Positions 12,291 to 24,700 of a stretch of 64,000 nucleotides of DNA are shown here, one piece after another. Every line of letters begins with the position of its first letter. Within the stretch, counting starts at the first letter, position 1. Origin of the DNA: Anseranas semipalmata (taxonomy: Eukaryota > Chordata > Aves > Anseriformes > Anseranatidae); the NCBI GenBank assembly GCA_013399115.1, contig VXAA01003334.1:331464-395463 (forward strand), read 5' to 3'. The notes below the pieces were generated by a model. That model made no database searches, was not told the origin of the DNA, and saw nothing but the letters and a program-made list of their open reading frames with translations. The position numbers and the translations under genes are program-made.

Positions 12291-12951
12291 AGTGACCGTG
12301 AAGGAGCGGCGGAGACACAGCGTTAGGGACTGACCGCAGCCCCCATTCCCCTTCCCCTGTGCTGCTTGGGGGGAGGAGGTAGGAGAGGGTGGATGGGGGA
12401 AGGTGTTTTCAGTTTGCTTGTAGCTTCTTACTGCTCTACTCTTATTAATTGGCAATAAATCATTAGTCTTCCCTATGCTGAGTCTGTTTTGCCCCTGACA
12501 GTAACTGGGGAGTGATCTCCCTGTCCTTACTGCAACCTATGAGCTTTTTTCACCATATTTTCTCCCCCTGTTCTGCTAACAAGAGGAAGTGAGAGAGTGG
12601 CTGGGGAGTGCTTGGCTACCTACTGGTGTTAAACCACAACAGCAGGTGGGACTTTAACAGATGGGACTGGCAGTTTCTGTACCAGCATGTACAGGTTTGG
12701 GGAAGTCCTGGCTAACTAATTTATGGGACACTCATTGTGGCTGCTGGTTATAACTGAACTGTGCAGAAATGAAAAGCAAGCAATAACAGTGTGATGGTAT
12801 ACTCATTTCTTGTTGTATTCAGATGCAGCTTCTCTTGTCCTGGGCTTTCTGCAATCCTTGATATCCTCTCCTCAGGAATAATCTTAACACCATTCAAATG
12901 CAAGCAGAGATTACAAGTTTTTAATGAAAAGAAAGTGCAAACCAAAGGGGG

Positions 12952-12967
12952 AAAAAAAAAAAAAAAA
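12952..12967 (+). repeat. Poly(A) tract, 16 bases
   Basis: Uninterrupted A run following a short G run. Confidence 0.9.
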
Positions 12968-14463
12968 GAGCTTTGCACTTGGAAAACATGGGGAACAGAG
13001 CTGAAGGGGAAAAGGAAGAGAGACTATTTAGCAACTAGGAGTAGAAATCATTCTGATCACTCTACAGTGCTTCTTACATCATCTCACCTCCATTACTCGA
13101 AGACATGGCCTGTGGCAGACTTGGTGCTGCAGCACTAACTTGGTCTAGAAAATGCAGCTGCAGAGGACGACTAAAGGTATGAGGGATATTAGGTGTTGAA
13201 GAGACTGGGGCTAACTTTCCTATGCACAATGTGATGCCCTTCACCACCTGAACTATCTCCCAGTGCCCATCCCACCTCAGAGGTATGGCATACAGAAGCA
13301 AGAGCAGAAAACACTGCTCCCAGCTGTGAATAGTGTTAACCCAGAACATGGTCTCCATGGCTGACCAGACAGCCCCTGCCTTCCCCAGTAAGTTCCCTCT
13401 GCACAGAGTATCCAGGCTCTAGGATGAGGTGCACACCTGGACTGTGCTGTCTGGTTTCAGCCACAGGTTTCTGTTCTCCTCAAGCAAGAAAATGAAAGCA
13501 GTCACTGTCCTCTCCCCAGCTGTGTTCCTCCCCTGGGCTATTTTAGGACAATTGCCATTAGCATCTCTCTGGTGCCCGGGCTAGCTCTGTGGGCAGCAGT
13601 CTTTCTGCAGAGGTCCCAGGCCAGAACAGCATGCCTCCTATTCACTACCTGGGCATGTGTGGCAGACAGACAGGGACAACACGCACCAGCTATCTCTGGG
13701 TACTTTGGGGTGGTTTGGTTTCCAGCATGGACAGAGCTGGACTCCTGACTGACTCTCCCGTGGTCAAGACCCTGGACAGCTGGGCAGGTGGAGGATCTGG
13801 CAGGGAAGCCTGTCTATCTCAGGGCAGGTATGGGGAGCAATACAGTATTCTGTTAAGCAGCAATGCAAGTGTGTGACCTACAATACACAAATTGAGGTTG
13901 GATGAAAGATTAGTGAGGATTGGGAAGTGGTTAGTACAGACCCAGGCTAGTTTCGCTTCATCGTAGGCTTTTTCTGGTCAAACCATCAGCATTGCTGTGT
14001 CTGCCATTTTGAGGCAGAATGATCAGACACACACATCTGCATTCAGGTCTTTTAATTGTTGCTATGTACCTCTCACAACACCATTCAAAGGAACGTCTCT
14101 GAGAACAGGGAGCAGCTGGATTGCCCAGGAACCTGTGGCTTTTAGCCACAGCAGAAAAGCAGAAAAGGCCAGGCAGCCTTTCCCAGGAGTTGTTAGGGAT
14201 CAACAGCTGGAATGGACCTGGGCAAGCCCTCCAGACAGGACAGATAAGGAGGTACAGTGCACATGCTGGAGACATATTTTGGGACAAAAGAGCACTGTTG
14301 TGAACTTCCTGGCTCTAGTCAGAGATCAGAAGCTGTGTAGACAAGAGCAATTGAAGAAGTAGCAGAGGTATTAATGTTGTTCCATACTTCAAGGAAAATG
14401 CTCAAAAGAGGGTTGAGAAAACATGGGAAGTGAGCCTCCTACCTAAGCTGGTACCACTACGTT

Positions 14464-14491
14464 CTCAGTTTTAGGACCTCAGTTTTAGGAC
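14464..14491 (+). repeat. Perfect 14-base tandem duplication
   Basis: CTCAGTTTTAGGAC is present twice, back to back (14464-14477 and 14478-14491), with no mismatch. This fits a recent slippage event. Confidence 0.9.
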
Positions 14492-15505
14492 CTTCCTATG
14501 GACAACTGGGAATGAAGGAGACACCAGCGAACAAAGGAGACATCCAACCATTCTCCTCCAGGGCCTTCTCTCCCTTGGAGCTCTGGTCCTTATCCTTGGA
14601 TTTCCCCAGTTTGGGGAATCAGGCCGACTGGTTCTGTTCCTGAACCACGTCTGATCTTGGGGACCAGCCCCTCCTCATCTGTTAGTCTGCCATCAGGCTT
14701 GGTATAATACAGGCAAACTTTCCTGCCCCAGTGCCAGACTGGCCCCTGACTACTTCAGCCCCATTTGTATGTCCTCTAAGGAGAGCTGGCCTTGTCTCTG
14801 TGCATTTCCCTCACTGACCCTGTTGAAGCATCTATGCAACAAGGGTCCAGAAAGTGGCACATTGCTGCGAAACAGCTTTCCTACCCAGAGCCCTGGCAGG
14901 ACTAATACTAATAGCCCTATCTCTGTCAGTCTGGACCCTGGCAGGCAAAGATAAGAATGATGTATCTATGGCTTGGGATGGCTTACATTGACAATAAGGT
15001 ACTGTTGCACTTGGTACTTTGGAAAATCCAAAGTCTTCCAGCAGTGCAAAAGTCTAATATAAGAGAGGACTCATTCAAAGAAAAGCAACCAAGGAAAGGT
15101 GCATTGCAGATGTGAGCTGCAAAGCAAGGTTCATTGCAGACAGCTGTAGCTAACAAAAGTCCAATGGAGGCAAACACTCAACATAGAAAGTGGAAGCACA
15201 GGGCTCAAAACCTGCAGCAATGGGGGAACTTGATCCGGAGTAGGAATGAACAGGACCAAGAAAGAACAGCAAAAAACTGCTGAAATAACTGTGGATGTTT
15301 GGATATGGATGGGCAATACCAATCCAGTATAAAGTCTCCTGTCAAAAAGTTAACCCATCAAAGTGTTTTGAACATAATTGAAACTGGCAGAGAGAATTTA
15401 CACACAACTGGCATTGCATATTGTAAGTTCATGGCATTTTTGACTAAGTACCAGATTCTCTTGAGTTTTAACACATCATCAAACCACATCCTTACACTGC
15501 TGAAA

Positions 15506-15538
15506 TATGTATATATACATACATATGTATGTATGTAC
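15506..15538. repeat. TATG/CATA microsatellite with a 20-base palindrome
   Basis: Alternating pyrimidine-purine sequence of TA, CATA and TATG units. Positions 15515-15534 are a perfect 20-base palindrome centred between 15524 and 15525. Confidence 0.85.
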
Positions 15539-17497
15539 AAATATATAAAACAGTAGACATCCCCCCTCAGAAGTCAGTGGCCTCTGAAGTCAGATACAGC
15601 AGCTGCCTAGCAATGCCTGGCAATTATCGCTAGTAGATGGAAATATAACCTCTCCTAGAAGAACATGCCATCATAAACTTTGCAAGGAAAAAAAAAAAAA
15701 CAGTGTATGAATCAGTTTGAAAGGATGTTTCTTAGTAAAAGTATTGTAGGCTATAATAAAATGCCTAGAGGCCTTGTTAGAAGGCCCCAGATACATGTTT
15801 TTCAACTAGGTACTGTAAGGAAATGTGGAGAGCACTAGCAATTATTCTGTTGGAGAACCAAAAGCAACTTTCTGTAGTTTGGAGGCTTTGAATTGCAGAA
15901 ACATAGGCAGCCACACCAGAAAGAAAGAAAGCACTTGTTTTTATCTTTATGGAATGCATCCCTAAGGAGGAAGCGGAGTTGCTGAGGGGGGTACTAAAGA
16001 TGACTGAAGGAGTATCAAAAGTATAAAGATGTTTATTTCTCTATATAAAAGTTTTCAAGTTTGATTTGTGGAGCCCTAAATGTTTTCAAATGGAAGCTTT
16101 CAGAGTCTGTCATACTGACGGTAGGCTAGCTTAGTCAGCTTTCATAGATCCTCTAAGAAGTAGTTTGCAGGTATGTGTATATACCTTGACCACAGGCAGA
16201 AAGCTTCTGCTCTACAATACGGCTTCATTGCGTGTAAGTGGGACAGGGCTCATGCATGCTACTAAGTCTAGATCAAGTTTCCTCAGTGCCCCATCACAAG
16301 GCAGCTGGATTAGCTGCAAGACCAAAAGTTGAGTGTCACTGGCTCTCCCTGACAGCCTTGCATGCTACATAAGTTGAAGCATAATTTGACTCAAGGGAGG
16401 ATCTATTTTGTGTAGATAGGTTGGAGTTGTGGTCAGATTCACTAGTAAAATGAAACCTATAGAGGTGCTTGGCAAGAACTATTTTCTTAAGGCTGATATT
16501 GTCGTTGCCTACACTTCTGTTTCACATCTTTCATAGGAAACCTAGCGAGAGGTTGGCATGAAACTTTTCCGGGTGTCTTTGACACCAGTGATTGTGGTTT
16601 CACATAGCCTGGGTTTCTCTTCTGTTCTGGTGATGGATGGCAATTCAATTTCTATGTCACTTCTTCAGTGAAACTGAGAAAATTATGTATTCAGGAAAAT
16701 TCATTCCCCAAGTAGTGCAGTTGGGAGGATCATGACCTTAAATTTATTCATTAGCTTAAATTGTAAACAATTTTCTGTAGCAATTGATACCTTGACCTGC
16801 AAGTGGTTGGGAACTGTCAGCATGTGCAATGTGAGGTTAGCACTTACTGAATTATGGCAGTTGTACTTCTACAGGGTTTCTTATTTCTCTTGTGCAGAAA
16901 GCATCCACTAGTTTGAGAAAGACTCCCTATGGCTTCATTGACTCCATTGACTTCATCTGAAACAAGATCATTCTGCCTCAAAATGGGAAAACCAGTGGAA
17001 CTGGGAGTGTTCTCAAAACAGAAAGATAATTTTCAAGCCTAAGACGCTGATGAAATTACCTTTAGTTCATAACAAATCATCACAGCAAGAACTGTAAGTA
17101 TAAAATCTGAAATTCAAGATTCATAAGATGTGACTTAAAATAGAAAGGAATTTTGTACTACTGAAACATGAATTCGCTGGGACCTTGCATGTAAGGGTGC
17201 CAGCAGGTAAACAGCTAATGAGAATATCCCAAAATTTTTAATTTCGGGTTAGCTTAAACTCACAGTAAAGTTAGAAAGATTGTAGGGCTCAAGTATTAGG
17301 CACAAAGAAGAAAGATACCTGAGCTATAGCATGCAGTTGCATTCAGTTAAAGAGTATTTAATGTTAGAATTAATCGCCTTTGTGGTTTATGTTCACTGAC
17401 TACCATACATTTCTCAGGAGTCCATTATTGCTTTGAAAGATCACTTCCAAGATAATTTCATTCCTGACTGCTAAGGCCACCTTGCTGTGTGCTTTCT

Positions 17498-17534
17498 TCT
17501 GTTTTTTTTCTTTTTTTTTTTCCTTTTTTTTCCC
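17498..17534 (+). repeat. T-rich polypyrimidine tract
   Basis: Long T runs broken only by single or double C. No AG acceptor or exon follows that I can support, so it is treated as low-complexity sequence. Confidence 0.8.
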
Positions 17535-20500
17535 CTCCACATGCCTATTGAGGAGTTGCAGTTATCAAGACATTTGGTAATGACCCTGTTATTTAATCGG
17601 GAGAGCTGCTGGACTAAAATTCCCTTGTTTTTAAATTGATACATTCTCTTCTTTCCAATCTCACCTTTATGTCCACATTAGACAAGTGAAAACCAGACTT
17701 CAGGATCTGCAACAAGACCAACAGACTAGGGTCTGGTCTCTTTTAGAGGGCATTCCAAATACAGAGCGATATATTCGGGCATTTCTCTCAAAACTAAGTT
17801 GGTTTGGGCTTGGTTAATTTGACTGGCACCCTCCATCTGGAGTCCACAAATTGCTGGAAAGCTGTGTTCATCCTCTTATAGATACCCTCTGAAATTTCTC
17901 TGCTTTCTGAAGTGCAACACCGGTGTAGAAAGGGCATGAATACAAACGTGGGTTCTTCTTCTGTAGCTTGTCTGTTCTTCCTTAGGCTATGGAAGCATTT
18001 TGTATATGAAAATAGACTGCAAACATTACATGTATTCTGACAGCTGTAAAACCACATTTCATAAATACGGAATTTTCATAATTTGTATATCTTTTTGCCT
18101 CCTCCTACATACACACGTTTTGCCTTTTGATAGCAAAACAGGGCCTGAGTCTATATAAAAGCATTGCTCACTAATGCTCTGTGGCAGGACGGCATATGAC
18201 ACATATTCAGTAAGCACACACATAACTGCTCCGTTGGCATGGAGCAAATCAGGCTTCTAAGGCAGGGATAAGGTTAAATTACTCTAATGGCAAGTGGAAA
18301 AACATCTAACAGAGAGCTAATCTAAAGTGATGGTTTGTCTCTTGCACAGTGAGAGGGATATTTAATTACTGCACGCATAACTGCATGATTTTCTGATCCA
18401 ATAAAAGGAATAACTTCCCTCTGACCAGAAAAACTCAGAAGCCCTTCCTCAGGCAAGGCTCCCGCTGAAGCAGACAGGACAGAGGGAAAATTTTGCGCTC
18501 ACTGCATGAGGTGAATAACCCATTTGATTCACTAAGCAGGGGAAGTACACATGAAGCAAGCCTCTCCCCCTAGACTTAGTTGTTCTCTTAGATTTCTAGA
18601 AACGTTGATGCTTAGGCATCATGTCATTATAGGGCACAAAGATGTGAAGATTTCTGAGCAAGGTTCACTGTTCATGTCTAATGCTGGAAATAAATAGGAA
18701 AGCATTGTAAAACACCCTCATCGCTGCTAATGACTCCTCTGTATTTTTAAAGAAAGCATCTACTCCTGTTGTTTCAGTTCTGACTATACTGTTAATGTGT
18801 TGATAGACAATGAGAGAATATAGATCATCTTTCCAAAACTATAATAATTGCTCTGCACACAACATCTCCCTACACAAAACATCTTTCATTTGTAGATCAA
18901 ATAGATCAAGTCCCTTATATCCCTGCCTTAAGGGCAGTATCTGTCCAGTGACATTGCTTGAGTTAAATATTATGATGCAACTTAGTGCAAAGGTCAATAT
19001 GCAGGACCACACGGTTCTCTTTGAATTAAGGTTTCTGTTCTGAACAAGTAAATATGTAGTTGATCTCACACAGTCTCACTATGCACTCCTCTGGCTGTAA
19101 GAAACAAACCCTTATAAAAAATAAGTTTCCACAGTTACAGACATGAAAAGAACATATGGGAAAAGGAATGAGCTTCATTCTGCATGAAAACAGAAGAGCA
19201 ACTGAAGATTGCTAAGAGTAGGACTAGTGACTGGATAACAGTTACTTTAGCAGATCTTTATGAACCAAGGAGTGGCATCCAACTACCATACACACACAGA
19301 GTTCAACGTGTAGAAGTACATCTGCCACAAATATCAGTGAAACACTCAGTTTAATGTATTTCTTAAGAATTGAAAGGGTGCAGGGATTGAAAGGGTTGTC
19401 ATGAGAGACCTAAGCATTTTACATATGGTCAGAGATGGATGTTTCACCTGGGCTATGCTAAGACATAAATGTGTAGTTTAAGAATTAATTTCAGGTTTTC
19501 TCCATTTCTACCTCAGATATGGCATTAAAAAAGAAAATCACTTCCCTAGTACCTTTCTGGATTCACTGGAAGTCTGGAATATAAAATTTGCACCACTTAG
19601 CCCGTAAGTGCCTGATCATTAGAACAGACAGCTATCACAGGGGCAGCCACCTAAATAAAGATGCTGGTGGAGAAGGAAAGGGAGGTTGCATCGGAAACTC
19701 TCTCTGTTGTCCTCCTGGTGCTTCAGAGTAGGCTTTTTTTTCTTTAATCTCAGGGAAAAAATGAACGTCCATTTGCCCAGATGCTTTACTCTTCACCACA
19801 GGTAGGATGCAATGTTTCTCCCAGTCCCAGGACTCTATGCCTGCCTGTTCATCCCTAGAAGCTCAGGTCACACTACCACCCAGACAAACAGTTTCCTGGT
19901 AAATTTCCTGTTATAAGAGCTTTCTGAAATATGCAAACCTAGAGAGCAATCTGGAAGAGAGCCTGAGTATTCTGCCCTGTAATAACCACAGGGGACTGAA
20001 ATTTTATTACAGGGGCATGGGAATTGCATAACTGCTTTTAGTAGCTCTAAACTGGCTGTAAAAGTATTACTAGATAAAGCTGCACATGATTTATTGCCAT
20101 AAGGATTTAGCACTCCAGTTAAATCATCCACTAATTTAATCCAATCACCTGAAGCAAATTCTAGGATTCATTCTTAACATCTGGGGCAGACCCAGCTGTA
20201 GGACCTGGCATGCATCAAGACTTGAACAAGCCTAGGTTAGCACCACGGGAGTGCCTAGTTCTGCCCACAGCCAAAAAAAAAATGCGTGCCTTCCAGTTCC
20301 AGCTGTCTGAAACAGGAGGTGAATCAAAGAGAGTCATTTCAAAATGGAAATACAAAAGATCCAATCTCAAAGTGAGCAACAAGAGCTGAGCCTGGGCAAT
20401 GTGGATGAGGAGAGCGAGCAGTGATGCTGCTGCTCCCTGCGGCAGAGAGCTGCCCCGTGGGGAGGCCAGCTGGGAGCAGGGGACATAACACATTGCTTCA

Positions 20501-21719
20501 GTGGATGTGGGAGCAGTCCCATCGTGGGGGCTGGCAGCAGGGTCTGAGCAGTGCCCCCTCTGCCTGGTCACCACAGGCTCCATCTATAGGCAATGGGCAC
20601 TTTAGGTTATGAGTTATCAGACTCTACAGTGAGCCAAATCTTGCCTCAAAAGCATTTTCCCATCACCATGGGCTTTAAAGGGCGCCTGCAGATGTCTGTG
20701 TTTGCTCACATGAAAACCATAGCAGAGCCCAGCCCTGCCCTGGTTGAGAACTTTCTGTTTTGCACCTAAGTGACACTAATCTTGCCAATAAAATCTTGCC
20801 AATAGTGTACCCCATCCTCATCATCCTATCCAAAGTGTAGACACCTCACCTGTCTGCCGCCAAGATGCACTTGTGTGTCCACAGACCTCTCACAACACAG
20901 GGACAGCCAAGGACAACAGGGATGGAAATTCAGCATGGGGAGAAGGGGGGCTTTGGTGGCCTGGAGGGCACCTGGGGGCAATGAATCACACCGCTGTCTG
21001 TTCAGAGAGATGGAAGACCTCTCCGCCCTTTCTGTGCCACCGGGGCCATGTGAGGATCTGCAGGCTCATTTTAGCTCAGATGTGGAATTTGCTGGGGAGC
21101 ATCTTTACCTCTTGGGCCCATCGTGATCCCCAAAGTACATTAGCACATAGAAGAACATAGAAGAGTTGGAAGAAAGCCAGCAGAGATTGCTTGAGTTGCT
21201 ATGCAGCCTTAACTGAGAGAGCAGGGAGAAACTAATGCATGAAGATTTTATATAGCAATCTGTCTATATAAAAAGGGCCGATCCATACACATCAAAGGCA
21301 TTCTATGTTGGTAGGTGGCTTCACTAGTACTCCACAGAGGCATGAAGTTGCTCAGATATGTGAACATGTGCAGAATCGGAGGCCTTTTTACAAACCAAAC
21401 CATAAGCAGGCTGGTATACGTTTATTTTGCCAGGGTTTGCAAGAACTTGGTCAGTACCAAGAAACATTTGGCAACAGATTTGCTCCTGTATTCTGCACTC
21501 TGCTTTGGGTCCCAGTGCCCCTTCAAGGTTCATTTTTTCCTGCCTTTTTCATGCAGCGCTGTCCTTACTTTAGGCAGAGAGGTTTTATAAGGAAAAAGAT
21601 GCTTTGTGTAGAAACCTCAACAGCACCAGTGCCCTTTGGACAGGGCAATGCAATGGGGAGCACGGCGGGGTAGGGAAGGCAGGGCAGTTCCTCACCCACA
21701 CAGCAGTGCAGCCGTGATG

Positions 21720-21789
21720 CGGGGAGGATGGAGGGGATCCTTATGGGTCCCTTCCAACTCGGGATATTCTGTGATTCTGTGATTCTGTG
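21720..21789 (+). repeat. CR1 LINE 3' end
   Basis: The typical CR1 terminus is present on the plus strand: GGGGATCCTTATGGGTCCC, CTTCCAACTCGGGATATTC, then three TCTGTGAT-type tail units ending at 21789. Only about 70 bases can be recognised, so this is a strongly 5' truncated copy; its left boundary is approximate. Confidence 0.85.
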
Positions 21790-24700
21790 AGCGCTACCAA
21801 ACAGCGCTGTCGCTCCATCCTTGTGGGAAACTGCTTGAAAGTTGCTCGAGAGCAGCTGAGGTGCTGGTGCAGGGCCCCTCTCTGAAAACACAGCCCCTGC
21901 TTGGCTGAGTCCTCTCTTATGCAGGCACCTTTTATTTCCTGTCCAACTTTTATTTGCATACATGAAGGGTTTTCACAGGTGCTTTTAAATAAAACATCCG
22001 TGGCTCTGTGTAAGCAAGCCACATCAGGTGCCCGGTAGACCAGAACAACTCCTTCATTGCTTTTTTAAAAAAATATTAAAAGCAGCAGCTCTAATGGACC
22101 TGATTATCATAAATGTTCAGCGCCCTAAAATCCTAACTAAAACCCTTGACAATTAAGCAGCTCACACTCTCTCACTGTATGGTCTGATTATTTTATTGGG
22201 GTTTTGTTTTGTTTCTAGTGAAACTGTTCTTTGAACTGTAGATAATTTTATCCAAGCTGTTATTTACTGCAAGTGCAGTCTCTAGACCCAGATGAAGTCT
22301 GCCTGATTCTGATTACTGGTTTCATTTGCACTTGTATATTAATACCTTGGGGACTCACTTTAAATTTCTCTTAGTAGGATACTTGCACTGATATCATTCT
22401 GCTTAAAATAAAAAAGGTGTGTGTGATTAAGCTGCCTGCCTCTTGAACAGGTTTCCCTGGAATAAAGTTCAAAGACCCTTAATGAGAATGTAACACAGTA
22501 AAAGGTTGCAAAATACTCCATTTGAGGGTTACGAACAGAGACTACTACCAAATTACAGTCTCTGTAATTAAAGCCAATGGCTGTGCCTTGTGCCTGTACA
22601 CTGACTTAAGATAAATAAATATTTCTATGGGGAATTACTCTTGTTCTACTTTCTTGCTCTGCATTCTGTGCACCAGCTCCTTCCTTCAGGCAGCCTTGCA
22701 CCTACCCTCCTTGCTCTCGGCTGGCAGCTGAGTGACTTCTCCAGCAGCCGCCCAGCGTGAGGAAAGCCTTTGAGCAACCACTGAGGAAGAGTGGGAGAGC
22801 CATGTGATCTTCACCCAGAGAAGGGAGAAGGATGTGACTAAAACGTAAGGGCCAGACAACAGCTATGCAAGCTTATGCCCTCAGGAGGGGATTGGTTTCA
22901 TCTAAATTTAACCTTCTGAAAGCTACTGCTTTCTCTAAACCAGCCAGCTGCTCTGCAGCCAGCGGGGAGAGACAAGGCACAGCTGGAGAAGGATGCCTCT
23001 GCGATGGATGTCTAAGACTGGTGGGAAGATTCCCCTCTCCCAAAGGTGTTGGTCTCTCCCCACTGATTTAGAAGAAGCCTAGACAATTAGACGTGTTCTA
23101 GGTGGAGTACGACTATGGACATGAAGCTGGGAACATCCCTCTTGCCCTGCTGGTTGAGGTCCCCTTCCAGGGAATCTGACGTATGATGTTGTAGGGCAAG
23201 TCCAATCATCCTTCTCAGAGGGCAGTGAAAGAATGGAGGAAGAAGGAGAGGTGGACGTTAAAACAGCACGTAGTAGCACCGCGCTTGGTACCCGTGCAGA
23301 TGGCAACAGTCGCTTTGCCTGTAACGTACTTCAAAAGCTAAGGAAACCAATGAGCACATGAGCTGCTTTAGTCTTCTCATACACATGCGGGTTCAGCAAA
23401 GGGCATGCATTAGCTTACAGTTGCTACCCTAAAGGCCAAAGACCAAAGCAAACTGCCCTTTGCTTCTCTGCCAGTTTGCATTTCCTTTGTTCAGGATGGC
23501 GCTCCCACAGCTGATGAAAAGGAAACAAAGCAATCATACAAAAAGGAATTCCTGCTTTTTTTCCTGCAAGATGCTGCCCTCTCTTGCCCCTGGTTGCCAG
23601 AGCAGTTTATTACCTCTCTTGTGTTGTAGAAACTCACATTTGCTGGCTATGTAGCTCATGGTGAGGTTTACAAGATGCCTATGAAACAGACAGGAGTCAT
23701 CTTTCAGTCAGTAGTGGCCATCTCCATCCCATTCACTGGAGCACAGGCCTAGGAATAGACTTCATCCCACTGAATCTGTCATCTTTACATATTCTGACCA
23801 CGTGTTGAAGGACTGCCCAACCATAGCTCACACTCAAAGCATTCACTAAGGGAGGAACAAGCTTTCTCTACCTGCTGGTCAGCTGGCTAAAATGCTCCTG
23901 CCAGATCCACCCCTACCAAATCCAACCACAGATACCTGACAGCTTGAGGTGTGCCCTCAGCAAGGACTTCTGTGTCTTGAGAAATGCTATCAGCCCATCA
24001 GGGATCCAAAGTTCAGGCCAAATGAGGACTCCACCGCCATCCACATTACTTAAACACACATGGTCCAGGCCAAGCTCCTGGCAGGGACAGCTGAGGCTGC
24101 TGTGAAGCATTTCAACACAAGCTGATGCACTCTGACCACAGTGAACATATCAGCAACCCCAGCAGCACCCTGCACATGTTCAGCAGGTATCTTAGGCACT
24201 TCCCCAGAGGATCGGGAAACCTCTGTTTCAGTGTGCTGCTAACAGCCAGCAATGTGCACAGAAAGCATGTCCTGGGGTGCAGGACATTTAGTGCCTCCCT
24301 GGGTCATGCTTAACCATGGTGTGAGCCTACTCCCTGGAAGGTGCCCACTGACTTTGCCTGTTTGTTGCTTTGGCTACTTTGCCAGAAGGATACTGCTTGG
24401 TTTGCAACCCTTTACACTCAGTATGGACAGAATGAAAAGCCTGAAATTTCTCTTCCAAACCTCTCAAAGCCTGAAAAGTAATCACACTTGCCATCTAACT
24501 GTTTGGGAGCTGGAGGGTTGGCGGGCATAGCTATCTTCTCCTCCCTAGTTGTTGTCATTGGGCTGCAGAGGAAGAGTGTTGTGTGACATCCTGACCTATT
24601 GTCACACAAAAGCAAAGAGCAAAGTTCTCCTCAAATTAACTCACTGCTCCTCCATGAAAAGCCAGTGCCATCACTGTAAACAAAGAAGAAATTCGGTCCG

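Larger units (their letters stand above)
11775..12638 (+). mobile_element. Solo-LTR-like element of an avian endogenous retrovirus
   Basis: The element starts TGGGTTTACATGGCAAGG and ends CCACA, giving the TG...CA ends expected of a retroviral LTR. I recognise its general layout from LTRs that are widespread in bird genomes: a GC-rich left part, a body built of degenerate units with CCCGTGG and GGAGCAG, and an AT-richer right part with a polyadenylation signal AATAAA at 12454-12459. I cannot assign a named family. No gag, pol or env frame is seen on either side and no primer-binding site is obvious at 12639, so it is most likely a solo LTR left by recombination. A 53-base N gap at 11896-11948 lies inside it. 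AGCAGGT occurs just outside both ends (11764-11770 and 12641-12647), a possible target-site duplication that is slightly offset from the TG/CA ends. Confidence 0.7.
12639..21719. other. Intergenic DNA, no gene recognised
   Basis: About 9 kb without a supported gene. It holds simple repeats (12952-12967, 15506-15538, 17498-17534), a 14-base tandem duplication at 14464-14491, and a 21-base inverted match between 14004-14024 and 16966-16986. Open frames of 60-121 codons occur but none resembles a known protein. The segment just right of the LTR has no recognisable retroviral interior. Confidence 0.55.

Noticed and set aside
11743..12333. Long frames on both strands around 11.7-12.3 kb
   Set aside because: They span an N gap and translate the tandem units of the LTR.
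20400..20580. Second copy of the LTR
   Set aside because: It shares only short CCCCGTGGGG and GGAGCAG words with the LTR at 11775-12638, without the ordered structure or ends.
21143..21165. Repeated ACATAGAAGA resembling a CR1 tail
   Set aside because: The units are not the ATTCTATG or TCTGTGAT tail and the next bases do not match the CR1 3' end.
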